A stretch of DNA of 64,000 nt from positions 1,860,001-1,924,000 of the forward strand of contig OZ244892.1 in assembly GCA_965221465.1 (NCBI GenBank), written 5' to 3'. Under the pieces are notes generated by a model, which was not told where the DNA came from, ran no database searches, and was given only the letters and a program-made list of their open reading frames with translations. Positions 25,038 through 33,265 of the stretch are shown one piece after another (position 1 is the stretch's first letter; every line of letters starts with the position of its first letter). The stretch comes from Azophilus sp965221465 (GTDB lineage: Bacteria; Pseudomonadota; Gammaproteobacteria; Pseudomonadales; Azotimanducaceae). Made by a program: the position numbers and the translations under genes.

Positions 25038-26174
25038 TCAGTCCCGCCCCTGCAGGTGCCCGTTGACCTGGTCCAGCGCGTCGGCGTATTCGCTGAGCAG
25101 CCTGAATACGACGTCCCGGCAGGTTTCGATCTCGTTGATCTGACCGATGACCTGGCCGGCCGGGTTCATCGCCACGGCCTGGGTGTCTCCTGCGCCTGCG
25201 TACCGCTCGGTACGGCGCCGCGCGTCGGCGCTGACCAGGAACTGCAGCGGCATCGGCAGGGGGTCGGGGGATTGGGCTCCGTCCCAGGCATCGGTCCAGG
25301 CATTGCGCAATACCCGGGCCGTCTTGCCGGTCCAGCTGCGCGATCGAACCGTGTCCTCGCTGGAAGCACGCAGGTAGGCAGCCTTCTGTGCGGGCTCTGC
25401 CGCCGCTTCCGCAACGGTTACCCAGATCGATCCGGTCCAGACGCCGGCAGCACCGGTCGCCATGGCGGCCAGCACCTGCCGCCCGTTGCCGATACCGCCC
25501 GCAGCAAGCACGGGCAGCGGCGCAATGGCATCGACGACCTGGGGCCACAAGACGATGCTGGCAATCTCCCCCGCGTGGCCGCCACCCTCCCCGCCCTGGG
25601 CGACCACGAAATCGAGACCCGCTTCAGCGTGCGCGACCGCCTGCTTGACGCGGCCGCACAGGGCGCCGACCAGTCGCCCGCTGGACTGAACCGCCTCGAT
25701 CACCTCCCGCGGCGGTGTACCCAACGCGTTGACGATGACTCGACACTTGGGATGCTTCAGCGCTTCCTGCACGAGGGGCAATGCGGTGGCGTAGGTTGCG
25801 CCCGGAAGATCGGGCGGCGCACCGTCCTCGCCTTCAGGCCATTCCGGCACGCCATGCTCTCGCAGCAGGCGATTCGCGAAAGCCAGATGATCGGCGGGCA
25901 CCTGGCCCCAGAGTCGCCGTTCAAGGGCTTCCGCATCGGTTTCCGCCATGCCTTCGTAGCGCTGGGGAATGACCACGTCGACGCCATAGCCGACATCGCC
26001 CACCTCCCGGTCGAGCCAGTCGAGTTCCCTGGCCAGCGTCTGCGCGCTCATCCAGCCGGCGCCCAGCACGCCCATGCCGCCGTTGTTGCCGACCGCGGCG
26101 ACGACATCGCGGCAATGGGAGAAGGCGAAGATGCCGTGATCCAGACCGAGTCGCTCGCATAGTGCGGAATACAA
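25038..26174 (-). CDS. nitronate monooxygenase / 2-nitropropane dioxygenase family
   Basis: A 378-residue FMN-dependent TIM-barrel enzyme. The phosphate-binding parts are V-V-A-Q-G-G-E-G-G-G-H and P-V-L-A-A-G-G-I-G-N-G-R-Q-V-L-A-A-M-A-T-G-A-A-G-V-W-T-G-S. The N-terminus has N-N-G-G-M-G-V-L-G-A-G. The family includes nitronate monooxygenases and several flavoenzymes of unclear substrate, some found in fatty acid or steroid regions. It follows the indolepyruvate oxidoreductase on the same strand after 75 bases and may be co-transcribed. Confidence 0.85.
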   Translation of the reverse strand: MYSALCERLGLDHGIFAFSHCRDVVAAVGNNGGMGVLGAGWMSAQTLARELDWLDREVGDVGYGVDVVIPQRYEGMAETDAEALERRLWGQVPADHLAFANRLLREHGVPEWPEGEDGAPPDLPGATYATALPLVQEALKHPKCRVIVNALGTPPREVIEAVQSSGRLVGALCGRVKQAVAHAEAGLDFVVAQGGEGGGHAGEIASIVLWPQVVDAIAPLPVLAAGGIGNGRQVLAAMATGAAGVWTGSIWVTVAEAAAEPAQKAAYLRASSEDTVRSRSWTGKTARVLRNAWTDAWDGAQSPDPLPMPLQFLVSADARRRTERYAGAGDTQAVAMNPAGQVIGQINEIETCRDVVFRLLSEYADALDQVNGHLQGRD

Positions 26175-26249
26175 GGTTTGCCCTCCCCCGAGTCTGTGAT
26201 AACCGAATCGTGCCTGGCCGGTGCTGCGCTCGACGCCAGCGACTGCGCT

Positions 26250-29200
26250 TCAGGCAGCCGCCTTGTCCTTCGCTGGCCTCGGCCATTCGGCAAGCAGGTC
26301 GGCCTGGCAGGCCCGGGCCGCCTCTACACTCGCCTGCTTGATGTGGCCGAAGCCGCGGATGCGATCGGGAATCGATGCAATGCCGACCGCGAGCGCGTGG
26401 TTGTCGTCATTGAGACCGCCGAGCAATTCACCAATGGTCTGTTCGTAATCGACAATCAGTTGCCGCTCGAGCTTCCGTTCGGCAGTGTGGCCGAAGGGGT
26501 CGAAGGCCGTGCCGCGCAGGAAACGCAATCGAGCGAGCAGCCGGAAGAGCGACAGCATCCAGCCGCCGAATTCCATCTTGCGGGGCAGACCGGTGACCTT
26601 GTCCTTCGGCGCGATCGCGGGGGGCGAGAGATTGAAACGGAGCTTGACGTTCCCTTCGAACTGTTCGTTCAGCTTGCGCCGGAATTCCGGGTCGGCGTAC
26701 AGGCGCCCCACCTCGTACTCGTCCTTGTACGCCATGAGCTTGTAGGCATGGCGCGCCACCGCGTCGGCCAGGCCCCGTTTGCCGCGGGTTCGGCCCTCTT
26801 CCGCCCGGCGCGCTGCCTCGACCAGCGATCGATACCGTTCCCCATAGGCCGGATTCTGGTAGGCGGTCAAATCGGCCACTCGCCGTTCGACCCGTTCGTC
26901 GAGGGTCGACTGCACAGTGGACTTCGGTGCATCGCCGGCGACGGCCAGGACGGCGTCGAGATCGTGCGCCGCCCGGCGGCCCCATTCGAAGGCTTCCCGG
27001 TTCCACGCCACCCTGACCCCGTTCAGTGCGATGGCATCGAAGATCGCCGCCATGGAGAGCGGCACCAGACCCTGCTGCCAGGCGTAGCCCACCAGGAACA
27101 GATTGCTGCCGATGGAATCGCCGAGCAGCCGCGTGGCCATGCGTGTGGCGTCGATGAACGTCACCCGGTCGGAGCCCAGGGTGCCCAGCAGGCGCCCACG
27201 GAGGTTGTCTCCGGGGTAGACGAGATCCGGGTTGCGGGTGAAGTCGCCGGTGACGGTCTGATGGGTGTTCACCACTGCCCGCGACCGCTCCGGGTCCATG
27301 GCGGCAAGCACCGGGTCGCCGCCGACCACCAGCTGGTCGCAGCCGAGGATCAGGTCGGCGCCGCCGGCATTGATGCGCGCCGAGTGGATGTCCTCGGGAC
27401 GTGCAGCGATGCGGATGTGGGTCGTTACCGGCCCGCCCTTCTGCGCAAACCCCAACTGGTCGACGATGGAGACGCCCTTGCCGTCGATGTGGGCCGCCAT
27501 GCCCAGGATGGCGCCGATGGTGACGACGCCCGTACCGCCCACACCGCCGATCAAAATGGCGACGGAACCGTCCTGGGGTATCGCCATCGGCTCCGGTTCC
27601 GGCAACGCTTCCCAGACAACGGGTGTTTCCGCCCGACCCCGGCCCTTGCGCAGCCGGCCGCCGAGCACGGTGACAAAGCTCGGGCAGAAACCCTTGTTGC
27701 AGGAGTAATCCTTGTTGCAGGCGGATTGATCGATCGTGCGCTTTCTGCCGTACTCGGTTTCCAGAGGAACGACCGACACGCAGTTCGACCGTTCGCCGCA
27801 ATCGCCGCAGTTCTCGCAGACCCGGTCGTTGATGAACAGGCGTCGGGCCGGGTCCGGGTAACGGCCACGCTTGCGCCGGCGCCGTTTCTCGGCAGCGCAG
27901 GTCTGGTCGTAGATCAGAATCGACACGCCCTCGACCTCGCGCAGTTCCCGTTGCACGAGATCCAGGTCGTCGCGGTGATGCAGGGTCGTGCCCGGCGCGA
28001 ACCCGGGCTTCGTGCCGAACTTCTCCGGCTCGTCGGTGACCACCGCGACGCGCTCGATGCCTTCGTTGCGCACCTGATGTGTGATCTGCGGCACAGTGAG
28101 CTGGCCGTCCACCGGCTGGCCGCCGGTCATGGCCACCGCATCGTTGAACAGGATCTTGTAGGTGATATTGACCCCGGCCGCGACGGCAGACCGTATGGCC
28201 AGAATCCCCGAGTGGTAATAGGTGCCGTCGCCGAGTTGCTGGAAGACGTGCCGGGTGCGAACGAACGGGGCCTGGCCGATCCAGGCCACCCCCTCGCCGC
28301 CCATCTGGCTGTAGGAATAGACCTCCCGGTCCATCCAGTTGGCCATGAAATGACAGCCGACGCCGCCGTAGGCGCGGCTGCCTTCGGGCACACGGGTGGA
28401 AGTATTGTGTGGACACCCCGAGCAGAAATACGGCAGCCTGGCCAGCGTCAGGGTCTCGCGCTGACGTTCCGCGGCGGCCTGCCGGTCGAAGAAGCCGAGG
28501 CGCGCTCGCAGTCGTTCGCTGTCGTGGAAAGCCCGTATGCGCGTTGCCAGCGCCCGCGCAATCGCGTCCGGATGCAGGTCGCCGATGTCGTCGACCAGCT
28601 TCGCACCGGTTTCGTCCCGCCGCCCGACGATGCGGGGCCGGCGCCGCTCGGGCATGGCATAGCAGACGCTGAGGATGGCATTCTCGATCTGCTCGCGCTT
28701 GTCTTCGATGACCAGAATCTCTTCCAGACCCTCGGCAAACTCGCGATAGGTCTCCCGATCGACCGGGAACGGCATGGCGACCTTGAGAATGCGGATGCCG
28801 ACCGACGCCAATACCCCCCCGTCGAGGCCGAGGTCGGCCAGGGCCTGCAGGGTATCGCTCCAGGTCTTGCCCATGGCTGCGATGCCGAAACGAGCGCGGG
28901 GGCTGTCGTGGGTGATGCGGTTCAGCTGGTTGGCGCGCGCAAACGCCACCGCCGCCGGCAACTTGTAGCCGCGCAGGCGGTTCTCCTGCAGCGTCCAGGA
29001 ATCGCCTGCCCGGGCATTGACCCCATCGGGTGGAAACTCGAATTCCGGCCGCGCAATGACAATGTTCTCGTGCCCGGCCTCGATCGATGCGGCCGTCTCG
29101 ATGGTTTCCGGCAGCAGCTTGTAGCCGACCCAGGCGCCGCAGAAGCGGGAAAGCTCGATGCCGTAGAGGCCCAGCGTGAACACCTCCTGGATATTCGCCG

Positions 29201-29717
29201 GGTACAGCACCGGCATCAGCAGGTCTTCGAACAGCAGTTCCGAATGGTAGGCATCCACGGTGGAGCGCATGGCCGGGTCGTCGCCCGCGAGTACCAGCAC
29301 ACCGCCGTGTTTCGCACTGCCGTGGTAGTTGCCCTGGCGGACGGCATCGAGGCTCTGGTCGAGGCCCGGCCCCTTGCCGTACCACAGCGCATAGACGCCG
29401 TCGTAGTCGGCATCGTCGAAATAGTGCACCTGCTGAGTGCCCCAAACGGCAGTCGCCGCCATGTGTTCGTTCGTCGCCGGCCAGAAGCGCACCTGGTGGT
29501 CGGCAATGTGTTCTTCCGCCCTCCAGAGTTCCATGTCGATCGCCGTCATCGGCGAGCCGCGGTAGCCGGCGACGAAACCCGCCGTGTCGAGCCCGGCCGC
29601 TACGTCCCGGCGCCGCTGCACCAGCAACAGGCGAATCAACGCCTGGGTGCCGGTCAGGTAGACGCGCCCCCCGTCACTGGTGTACTTGTCTTCGAGACTG
29701 ACGGCCGGCAGGCTCAT
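26250..29717 (-). CDS. indolepyruvate:ferredoxin oxidoreductase, fused form
   Basis: A 1155-residue enzyme that decarboxylates an aryl or branched 2-oxo acid to acyl-CoA with ferredoxin as acceptor. In order: an N-terminal pyruvate-oxidoreductase alpha-type domain (Y-R-G-S-P-M-T-A-I-D); a thiamine diphosphate domain around C-P-H-N-T-S-T-R and GGVGCHFMANWM; an iron-sulfur segment with C-E-N-C-G-D-C and C-N-K-D-Y-S-C-N-K-G-F-C; then the gamma domain with GGVGGTGVVTIGAILG and F-A-Q-K-G-G-P-V. This is the long proteobacterial form with both subunits fused. It could supply phenylacetyl-CoA or isovaleryl-CoA to the neighbouring genes, which is an attractive but unproved link. Confidence 0.93.
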   Translation of the reverse strand: MSLPAVSLEDKYTSDGGRVYLTGTQALIRLLLVQRRRDVAAGLDTAGFVAGYRGSPMTAIDMELWRAEEHIADHQVRFWPATNEHMAATAVWGTQQVHYFDDADYDGVYALWYGKGPGLDQSLDAVRQGNYHGSAKHGGVLVLAGDDPAMRSTVDAYHSELLFEDLLMPVLYPANIQEVFTLGLYGIELSRFCGAWVGYKLLPETIETAASIEAGHENIVIARPEFEFPPDGVNARAGDSWTLQENRLRGYKLPAAVAFARANQLNRITHDSPRARFGIAAMGKTWSDTLQALADLGLDGGVLASVGIRILKVAMPFPVDRETYREFAEGLEEILVIEDKREQIENAILSVCYAMPERRRPRIVGRRDETGAKLVDDIGDLHPDAIARALATRIRAFHDSERLRARLGFFDRQAAAERQRETLTLARLPYFCSGCPHNTSTRVPEGSRAYGGVGCHFMANWMDREVYSYSQMGGEGVAWIGQAPFVRTRHVFQQLGDGTYYHSGILAIRSAVAAGVNITYKILFNDAVAMTGGQPVDGQLTVPQITHQVRNEGIERVAVVTDEPEKFGTKPGFAPGTTLHHRDDLDLVQRELREVEGVSILIYDQTCAAEKRRRRKRGRYPDPARRLFINDRVCENCGDCGERSNCVSVVPLETEYGRKRTIDQSACNKDYSCNKGFCPSFVTVLGGRLRKGRGRAETPVVWEALPEPEPMAIPQDGSVAILIGGVGGTGVVTIGAILGMAAHIDGKGVSIVDQLGFAQKGGPVTTHIRIAARPEDIHSARINAGGADLILGCDQLVVGGDPVLAAMDPERSRAVVNTHQTVTGDFTRNPDLVYPGDNLRGRLLGTLGSDRVTFIDATRMATRLLGDSIGSNLFLVGYAWQQGLVPLSMAAIFDAIALNGVRVAWNREAFEWGRRAAHDLDAVLAVAGDAPKSTVQSTLDERVERRVADLTAYQNPAYGERYRSLVEAARRAEEGRTRGKRGLADAVARHAYKLMAYKDEYEVGRLYADPEFRRKLNEQFEGNVKLRFNLSPPAIAPKDKVTGLPRKMEFGGWMLSLFRLLARLRFLRGTAFDPFGHTAERKLERQLIVDYEQTIGELLGGLNDDNHALAVGIASIPDRIRGFGHIKQASVEAARACQADLLAEWPRPAKDKAAA

Positions 29718-29792
29718 TGGCCGCCCCCATCAGCGAACGAACGCGGCAATGTTGGCAAGACACGCAAAAAAACCAATAACGTGAAGAGCGGC

Positions 29793-29902
29793 TTCATGCG
29801 AGTTCCGATCCCGGCACGCCGGGACGACGACGCGCAAGGAACGTCGGGCGACCGCTGGGAGAAAACCGGTGTGCGGTGCGTGTATGCGGCGCTGTTGAGG
29901 CT
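29793..29902 (+). repeat. repeat family A, copy A2, left half (interrupted by the IS element)
   Basis: The left flank (CCGGCACGCCGGGACGACGA) and the whole left hairpin arm at 29865-29892 are present. The copy stops in the loop at GTTGAGGCT, where the IS110-family element begins. The remainder of the same copy resumes at 31294. Confidence 0.9.
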
Positions 29903-29922
29903 TGTCTGTTTAATCTCCCCAC

Positions 29923-30119
29923 GTGGACCCCTGTTAAGCTCCACCTCGGTGGACCCTTGGGATGGGTCCACCCGCCGCCGGTCGAGACCGGCGACGGGGG
30001 CGGTGGCGGACCGTTTGAGGCTAGGCCTTAGGGGCCGTGCACGAGTTTGGTCGCCACCGTCGTTTCCCGACGTCCTGAATGGATACGTGGGCATAAAGGC
30101 CCGAATGACAAGCCCAGGA
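29923..30119 (+). ncRNA. predicted IS110 bridge RNA (target and donor loops readable)
   Basis: The 5' non-coding end folds into three parts. A 5' stem-loop lies at 29923-29971 (GTGGACCC with GGGTCCAC). The target loop has a stem 30002-30012 with 30049-30058 and an inner stem 30024-30027 with 30033-30036. TTGAGGCT (30015-30022) lies on its left side and GCACGAG (30039-30045) on its right. The donor loop has a stem 30073-30077 with 30115-30119, inner stem 30089-30092 with 30099-30102, with ATGGATAC (30079-30086) and GACAAG (30107-30112) on the two sides. The four single-stranded segments match the insertion site and the element ends. The architecture is that described for IS621; RNA ends are estimates. 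Confidence 0.82.
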
Positions 30120-30130
30120 GCCAAGAAACT

Positions 30131-31096
30131 ATGAATGATCATACCCGTAATACCGTGGGGGTGGATATCTCCAAATTGCATCTCGATGCCTACCGACACT
30201 CGGACGGCGAGGCGACGCGATTCGCGAACAGCACCACCGGGTTCGACGCCCTGGCGCAGTGGGTGGGACCCTCCGTGGACTGCGTGGTCTACGAGTCCAC
30301 CGGGCCGTGGCACCGCGCCTTCGAGGAGGCGTTGGCCGAGCGGCTGCCGCTGTCGCGAGTGAACGCCAAGTGGGCGCGGCGCTTCGCCCAGGCGCAAGGC
30401 CAGGAAGCCAAGACGGATGCGGTGGACGCCCGCGTCCTGGCGCAGATGGGCGCGGCGATTGAGTTGCGACCGCTGCAGTTGGCGTCGCCGACGCGGCGCG
30501 ATCTGGACGAACTGCACACGGCTCGGGATGGGCTGATCAAGGACCGTACGGCGGCGCTGAACCGACAGAAGCACGTCCGTTATGCGCTGTTGAAGCGACA
30601 GTTGCGCAACCGGCTGAAGCAAATCGATCGGCAAATCAAGGCGTTGGACGCCGAGGTCGCAAAGTTGATCGCCGACGACACGGAGTTGGCGCGCCAGGCC
30701 GAGATACTGACCTCCATCCCGGGGATCGGGGCAGTCACCGCCGCCGGCCTGCTTGCGGACATGCCGGAGTTGGGTACCCTCGACAGCAAAGCGGTCGCCA
30801 GCCTGGCGGGGTTGGCGCCGGTCACTCGGGAGTCCGGGGCCTGGAAGGGGCGCAGCTATATCCGGGGTGGCCGGTTCAGGCCGCGGCGTCTGCTCTACAT
30901 GGCGTCGGTCGCCGCGCTTCGTCACAACCCGGACTTCGCTCGCAAGTATCGAGAACTCCGGGAGCGCGGCAAGCCGTCGAAGGTGGCGCTCACCGCGATC
31001 ATGCGCAAGATGCTGATACTGGCCAATGCGTTGCTGGCCCAGGATCGACTTTGGTCGCCGAAGCCGCTGGGTACGCCGGAGTGCGCACCGGCGTGA
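30131..31096 (+). CDS. IS110-family transposase (bridge-RNA-guided recombinase)
   Basis: A 321-residue recombinase with an N-terminal RuvC-like DEDD domain and a C-terminal Tnp domain. The N-part shows N-T-V-G-V-D-I-S-K-L-H-L-D, V-V-Y-E-S-T-G and K-T-D-A-V-D-A-R-V-L-A-Q, which hold the acidic residues. The C-part has I-P-G-I-G-A-V-T-A-A-G-L-L-A-D, then RESGAWKGRSYIRGGRFRPR and L-Y-M-A-S-V-A-A-L-R-H-N-P; the serine of RESG is the likely nucleophile. The ATG at 30131 follows CAGGAG, which is also the closing strand of the bridge RNA donor stem. The gene is full length with no frameshift, so the element may be active. Confidence 0.93.
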   Translation: MNDHTRNTVGVDISKLHLDAYRHSDGEATRFANSTTGFDALAQWVGPSVDCVVYESTGPWHRAFEEALAERLPLSRVNAKWARRFAQAQGQEAKTDAVDARVLAQMGAAIELRPLQLASPTRRDLDELHTARDGLIKDRTAALNRQKHVRYALLKRQLRNRLKQIDRQIKALDAEVAKLIADDTELARQAEILTSIPGIGAVTAAGLLADMPELGTLDSKAVASLAGLAPVTRESGAWKGRSYIRGGRFRPRRLLYMASVAALRHNPDFARKYRELRERGKPSKVALTAIMRKMLILANALLAQDRLWSPKPLGTPECAPA

Positions 31097-31105
31097 GTGT
31101 GTGGT

Positions 31106-31183
31106 GCCGGGCCGTTGCCCCTGGGGCCTCGGCGCAGGGAGCGTCAGCGACCGGAGTCGGGGCCCCAGGGGCAACGGCCCGGC
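31106..31183. other. long perfect hairpin in the IS 3' end
   Basis: Positions 31106-31128 are a perfect inverted match to 31161-31183 (23 base pairs, very GC-rich, beginning GCCGGGCCGTTGCCCC), separated by a 32-base loop. It starts ten bases after the transposase stop. No T-run follows, so a simple intrinsic terminator is unlikely; a role as transcription block, protein-binding site or end structure is possible. Confidence 0.8.
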
Positions 31184-31293
31184 GATTGACCCCCTCGTTC
31201 GGGGCGCTGGAACTGCCCACTGACACGGCATCGAATCACCTACTCGAGGAGCTGCACGAAGACACGGAAAAAATAGATTTGACAACATGGATA

Positions 31294-31443
31294 CTCGTGC
31301 CTGCGCCCATCGTCGCGGTAAGCGCCGCCGCCTGGTGCGCCGCATGCACGTACCGCACACCGGTTCGCGGAGCCAGATCGAAGGAACGGTTCCCCACGCC
31401 AACGAATTCAATAAAATCAATCACTTGGAATGGTGTTCCATGA
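31294..31443 (+). repeat. repeat family A, copy A2, right half (after the IS element)
   Basis: The copy resumes at CTCGTGCCTGCGCCC, runs through CATCGTCGCGGTAAGCGCC, the right hairpin arm at 31337-31364, and ends with GAATTCAATAAAATCAATCA and TTCCATGAAAG. Together with 29793-29902 it makes one complete family A repeat when the element is removed. Confidence 0.9.
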
Positions 31444-31463
31444 AAGCTGCGGTTGAACGCCCT

Positions 31464-31949
31464 TCACCTGAGCTGCAGTTCGGCCTCCACCTCGACAGGG
31501 ATGCCGAAGGGAAGCGCCGCCATGCCGACCGCGGAGCGGGTTGCCACGCCGCACTCCTCGCCGAAAATTTCCACGATCTGCTCCGAGAACCCGTTGATCA
31601 CCGTCGCTTGTCCCGTAAAGCCTGGCGCCGAATTCACCATGCCGAAGACCTTGGCCCAGCAGTCGATGCGGTCGAGATCGCCGATTTCGCGCTGAATGGA
31701 GCCGAGCATCGCCAGGGCGACCTTGCGCGCCGCCTCGACCCCCTGTTCGACCGTGACCTCGGCGCCCAACTGCCCGAGAGGCTCCGCGATGGAGCCATCG
31801 GCCTCCTGGGGGCCATGTCCCGAGACGAGCACGCGCTTGCCGAGCACCCTGACCATCACGATCGGTACTTTCAGGCCCGGCGGAATCCTGAGCGGCTCGG
31901 GTAGAACCAGCCCGAGTTCGTCGATGCGCTGTTCGATACGACCTGCCAT
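31464..31949 (-). CDS. RidA/YjgF-family protein
   Basis: A 161-residue protein of the Rid superfamily, trimeric enamine/imine deaminases or relatives. The chosen start MAGRIEQRIDELG follows GGAGAGG. The segments V-L-V-S-G-H-G-P, A-M-L-G-S-I-Q-R-E-I-G-D-L-D and the C-terminal V-A-x-L-P-F-G-I-P-V-E-V-E-A-E match, but the usual catalytic Arg before the last segment is not evident (R-S-A-V-G). This is the divergent branch of about 150 residues seen in many Proteobacteria, function unknown. It is convergent with the right end of repeat A2. Confidence 0.83.
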   Translation of the reverse strand: MAGRIEQRIDELGLVLPEPLRIPPGLKVPIVMVRVLGKRVLVSGHGPQEADGSIAEPLGQLGAEVTVEQGVEAARKVALAMLGSIQREIGDLDRIDCWAKVFGMVNSAPGFTGQATVINGFSEQIVEIFGEECGVATRSAVGMAALPFGIPVEVEAELQLR

Positions 31950-32258
31950 GGGACCTCTCCGTTTGGCTTCAACAGGGTAATAGTATCCTGCGGATCGACG
32001 GCGGCCACATGTTCGTTCGTGCAACCTTGCGGTCGCCGGGGGTCGAAAGGCCCGAACCGCATGCCGACACGGCTACGTCGCATCACCGGTACGCCCGGGC
32101 CGCCGCCGAGACGCCAATCCCGAATCGATCGGCACAGTCTGAAACGGGACAGATCACTTGTTTTATTACCGGACAAGCCTATTTGTTGCTAACAGTCTCG
32201 CCAGAGGCCGGTTGCCTGTCGCGCCCCGTGCCTATACCGTGCACGGCCTTTGCCACGA

Positions 32259-32957
32259 ATGGCCGCACAGCACATGGAACTCACCCTCAACCAGACGCGC
32301 GTCGTCGGCTGCCTGATGGAAAAGGCGGTGACGACGCCCGACCAGTACCCGTTGACGCTGAATGCGCTGGTCAATGCATGCAACCAGAAATCGAGCCGCG
32401 AGCCGGTGCTGACGCTCGATCGCGGCATCGTGCAGCGCACGGCACGAGAACTGGAAGCCGCAAAACTGCTGACCGCCGACGAGAACTTCCGCACCGGGGT
32501 CGTGAAGTACAGGCACCGCTTCTGCAATACCCCGTTCAGCGTCCGCCAGTTCTCGGAAGACGAATACGCGGTGATCTGCCTGTTGCTGTTGCGCGGGCCG
32601 CAGACGCCCGGCGAATTGCGCACGCGCAGCAGCCGCTTGCACGAGTTTCCCGACAACGCGTCGGTAGCGGCCACCCTGCGCGGTCTGATGGACCAGGACC
32701 GCGAGGGAGGTGCCGCAGTCGCCCGCCTGCCGCGCAAACCCGGCCGCCGCGACCACGAGTACGCACACCTCTTCTCCGGCAACATCGAAACCGTGCCGGA
32801 AGATGTTGCCGAGCCCCGCCCCGCAAGCACCCGAAGCGACCGGCTGACGGAACTGGAGGCCCGGGTCGAGCAACTGGAATCTGACCTGGCCGAATTGCGC
32901 CAAAGCCTGAAAGACCAAACCCCGTCGGACCGCAACCGGAGCCAGCCGCAGACGTGA
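32259..32957 (+). CDS. YceH family (DUF480) protein
   Basis: A protein of about 232 residues. It opens with M-E-L-T-L-N-Q-T-R-V-V-G-C-L-M-E-K-A-V-T-T-P-D-Q-Y-P-L-T-L-N-A-L-V-N-A-C-N-Q-K-S, diagnostic of YceH. Two winged-helix domains follow and the C-terminus is a short coiled coil (T-E-L-E-A-R-V-E-Q-L-E-S-D-L). A second ATG five codons in is an equally good start. The function is unknown; a DNA-binding role is assumed from the fold. The 300 bases upstream, divergent to the Rid gene, hold no gene. Confidence 0.9.
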   Translation: MAAQHMELTLNQTRVVGCLMEKAVTTPDQYPLTLNALVNACNQKSSREPVLTLDRGIVQRTARELEAAKLLTADENFRTGVVKYRHRFCNTPFSVRQFSEDEYAVICLLLLRGPQTPGELRTRSSRLHEFPDNASVAATLRGLMDQDREGGAAVARLPRKPGRRDHEYAHLFSGNIETVPEDVAEPRPASTRSDRLTELEARVEQLESDLAELRQSLKDQTPSDRNRSQPQT

Positions 32958-33169
32958 AAGCAATTAGGGCTCGCTAGGAGAGAACCGGTGTGCGGTGCGT
33001 GTATCCGGCGCTGTTTGGGCTCGTGCTTGCGCCCATCGTCGCGGTAAGCATCTCCGCCTGGTGCGCCGGATGCACGTACCGCATACCGGTTCTCGGAGCC
33101 GGAACGAAGGTAAGGTTTCCTTGGTTAGCGAATCCAATAAAAACAATCGCTTGGAATGTTGTTCCGTGA
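32951..33169 (+). repeat. repeat family A, copy A3
   Basis: A complete hairpin with arms 32981-33008 and 33063-33090 and the standard right flank to TTGTTCCGTGAA. The left flank is shorter, starting GTGAAAGCAATTAGGGCTCG, a variant also seen inside A5. It is 97 bases upstream of the YkvI-like gene and on the same strand, and it overlaps the last codons of the YceH gene by a few bases. Confidence 0.88.
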
Positions 33170-33265
33170 ACGCTGGGGGCTTGCGCTCCTGGCCCTCATC
33201 GAGGGCTGAGCCTCGGGGCTGCCGCTCGTTGCAAGGGAAATCGTCAATCAGGCAGGATTGAAAAG

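Larger units (their letters stand above)
29903..31293 (+). mobile_element. IS110-family insertion sequence
   Basis: A 1391-base element, not counting a CT dinucleotide that lies at each end (29901-29902 and 31294-31295). The boundaries come from comparing the broken family A repeat with intact copies: the loop reads GGCTCGTG elsewhere, and here is split as GGCT / CTCGTG. A 2-base core with no larger target duplication and no terminal inverted repeats is typical of IS110 elements. It holds one DEDD-type transposase gene, a structured 228-base 5' non-coding end that reads as a bridge RNA, and a 197-base 3' end with a long hairpin. Confidence 0.9.

Noticed and set aside
26178..30134. A very long open frame (about 1318 codons) on the + strand opposite the indolepyruvate oxidoreductase
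   Set aside because: It is exactly antisense to a well-conserved gene; long antisense frames are common in GC-rich DNA, and its translation is low-complexity Arg/Gly/Ala-rich with no domain.
31106..31183. The 23-bp hairpin as a normal intrinsic terminator
   Set aside because: No T-run follows either arm and the loop is 32 bases, so it is reported as an unexplained structure instead.
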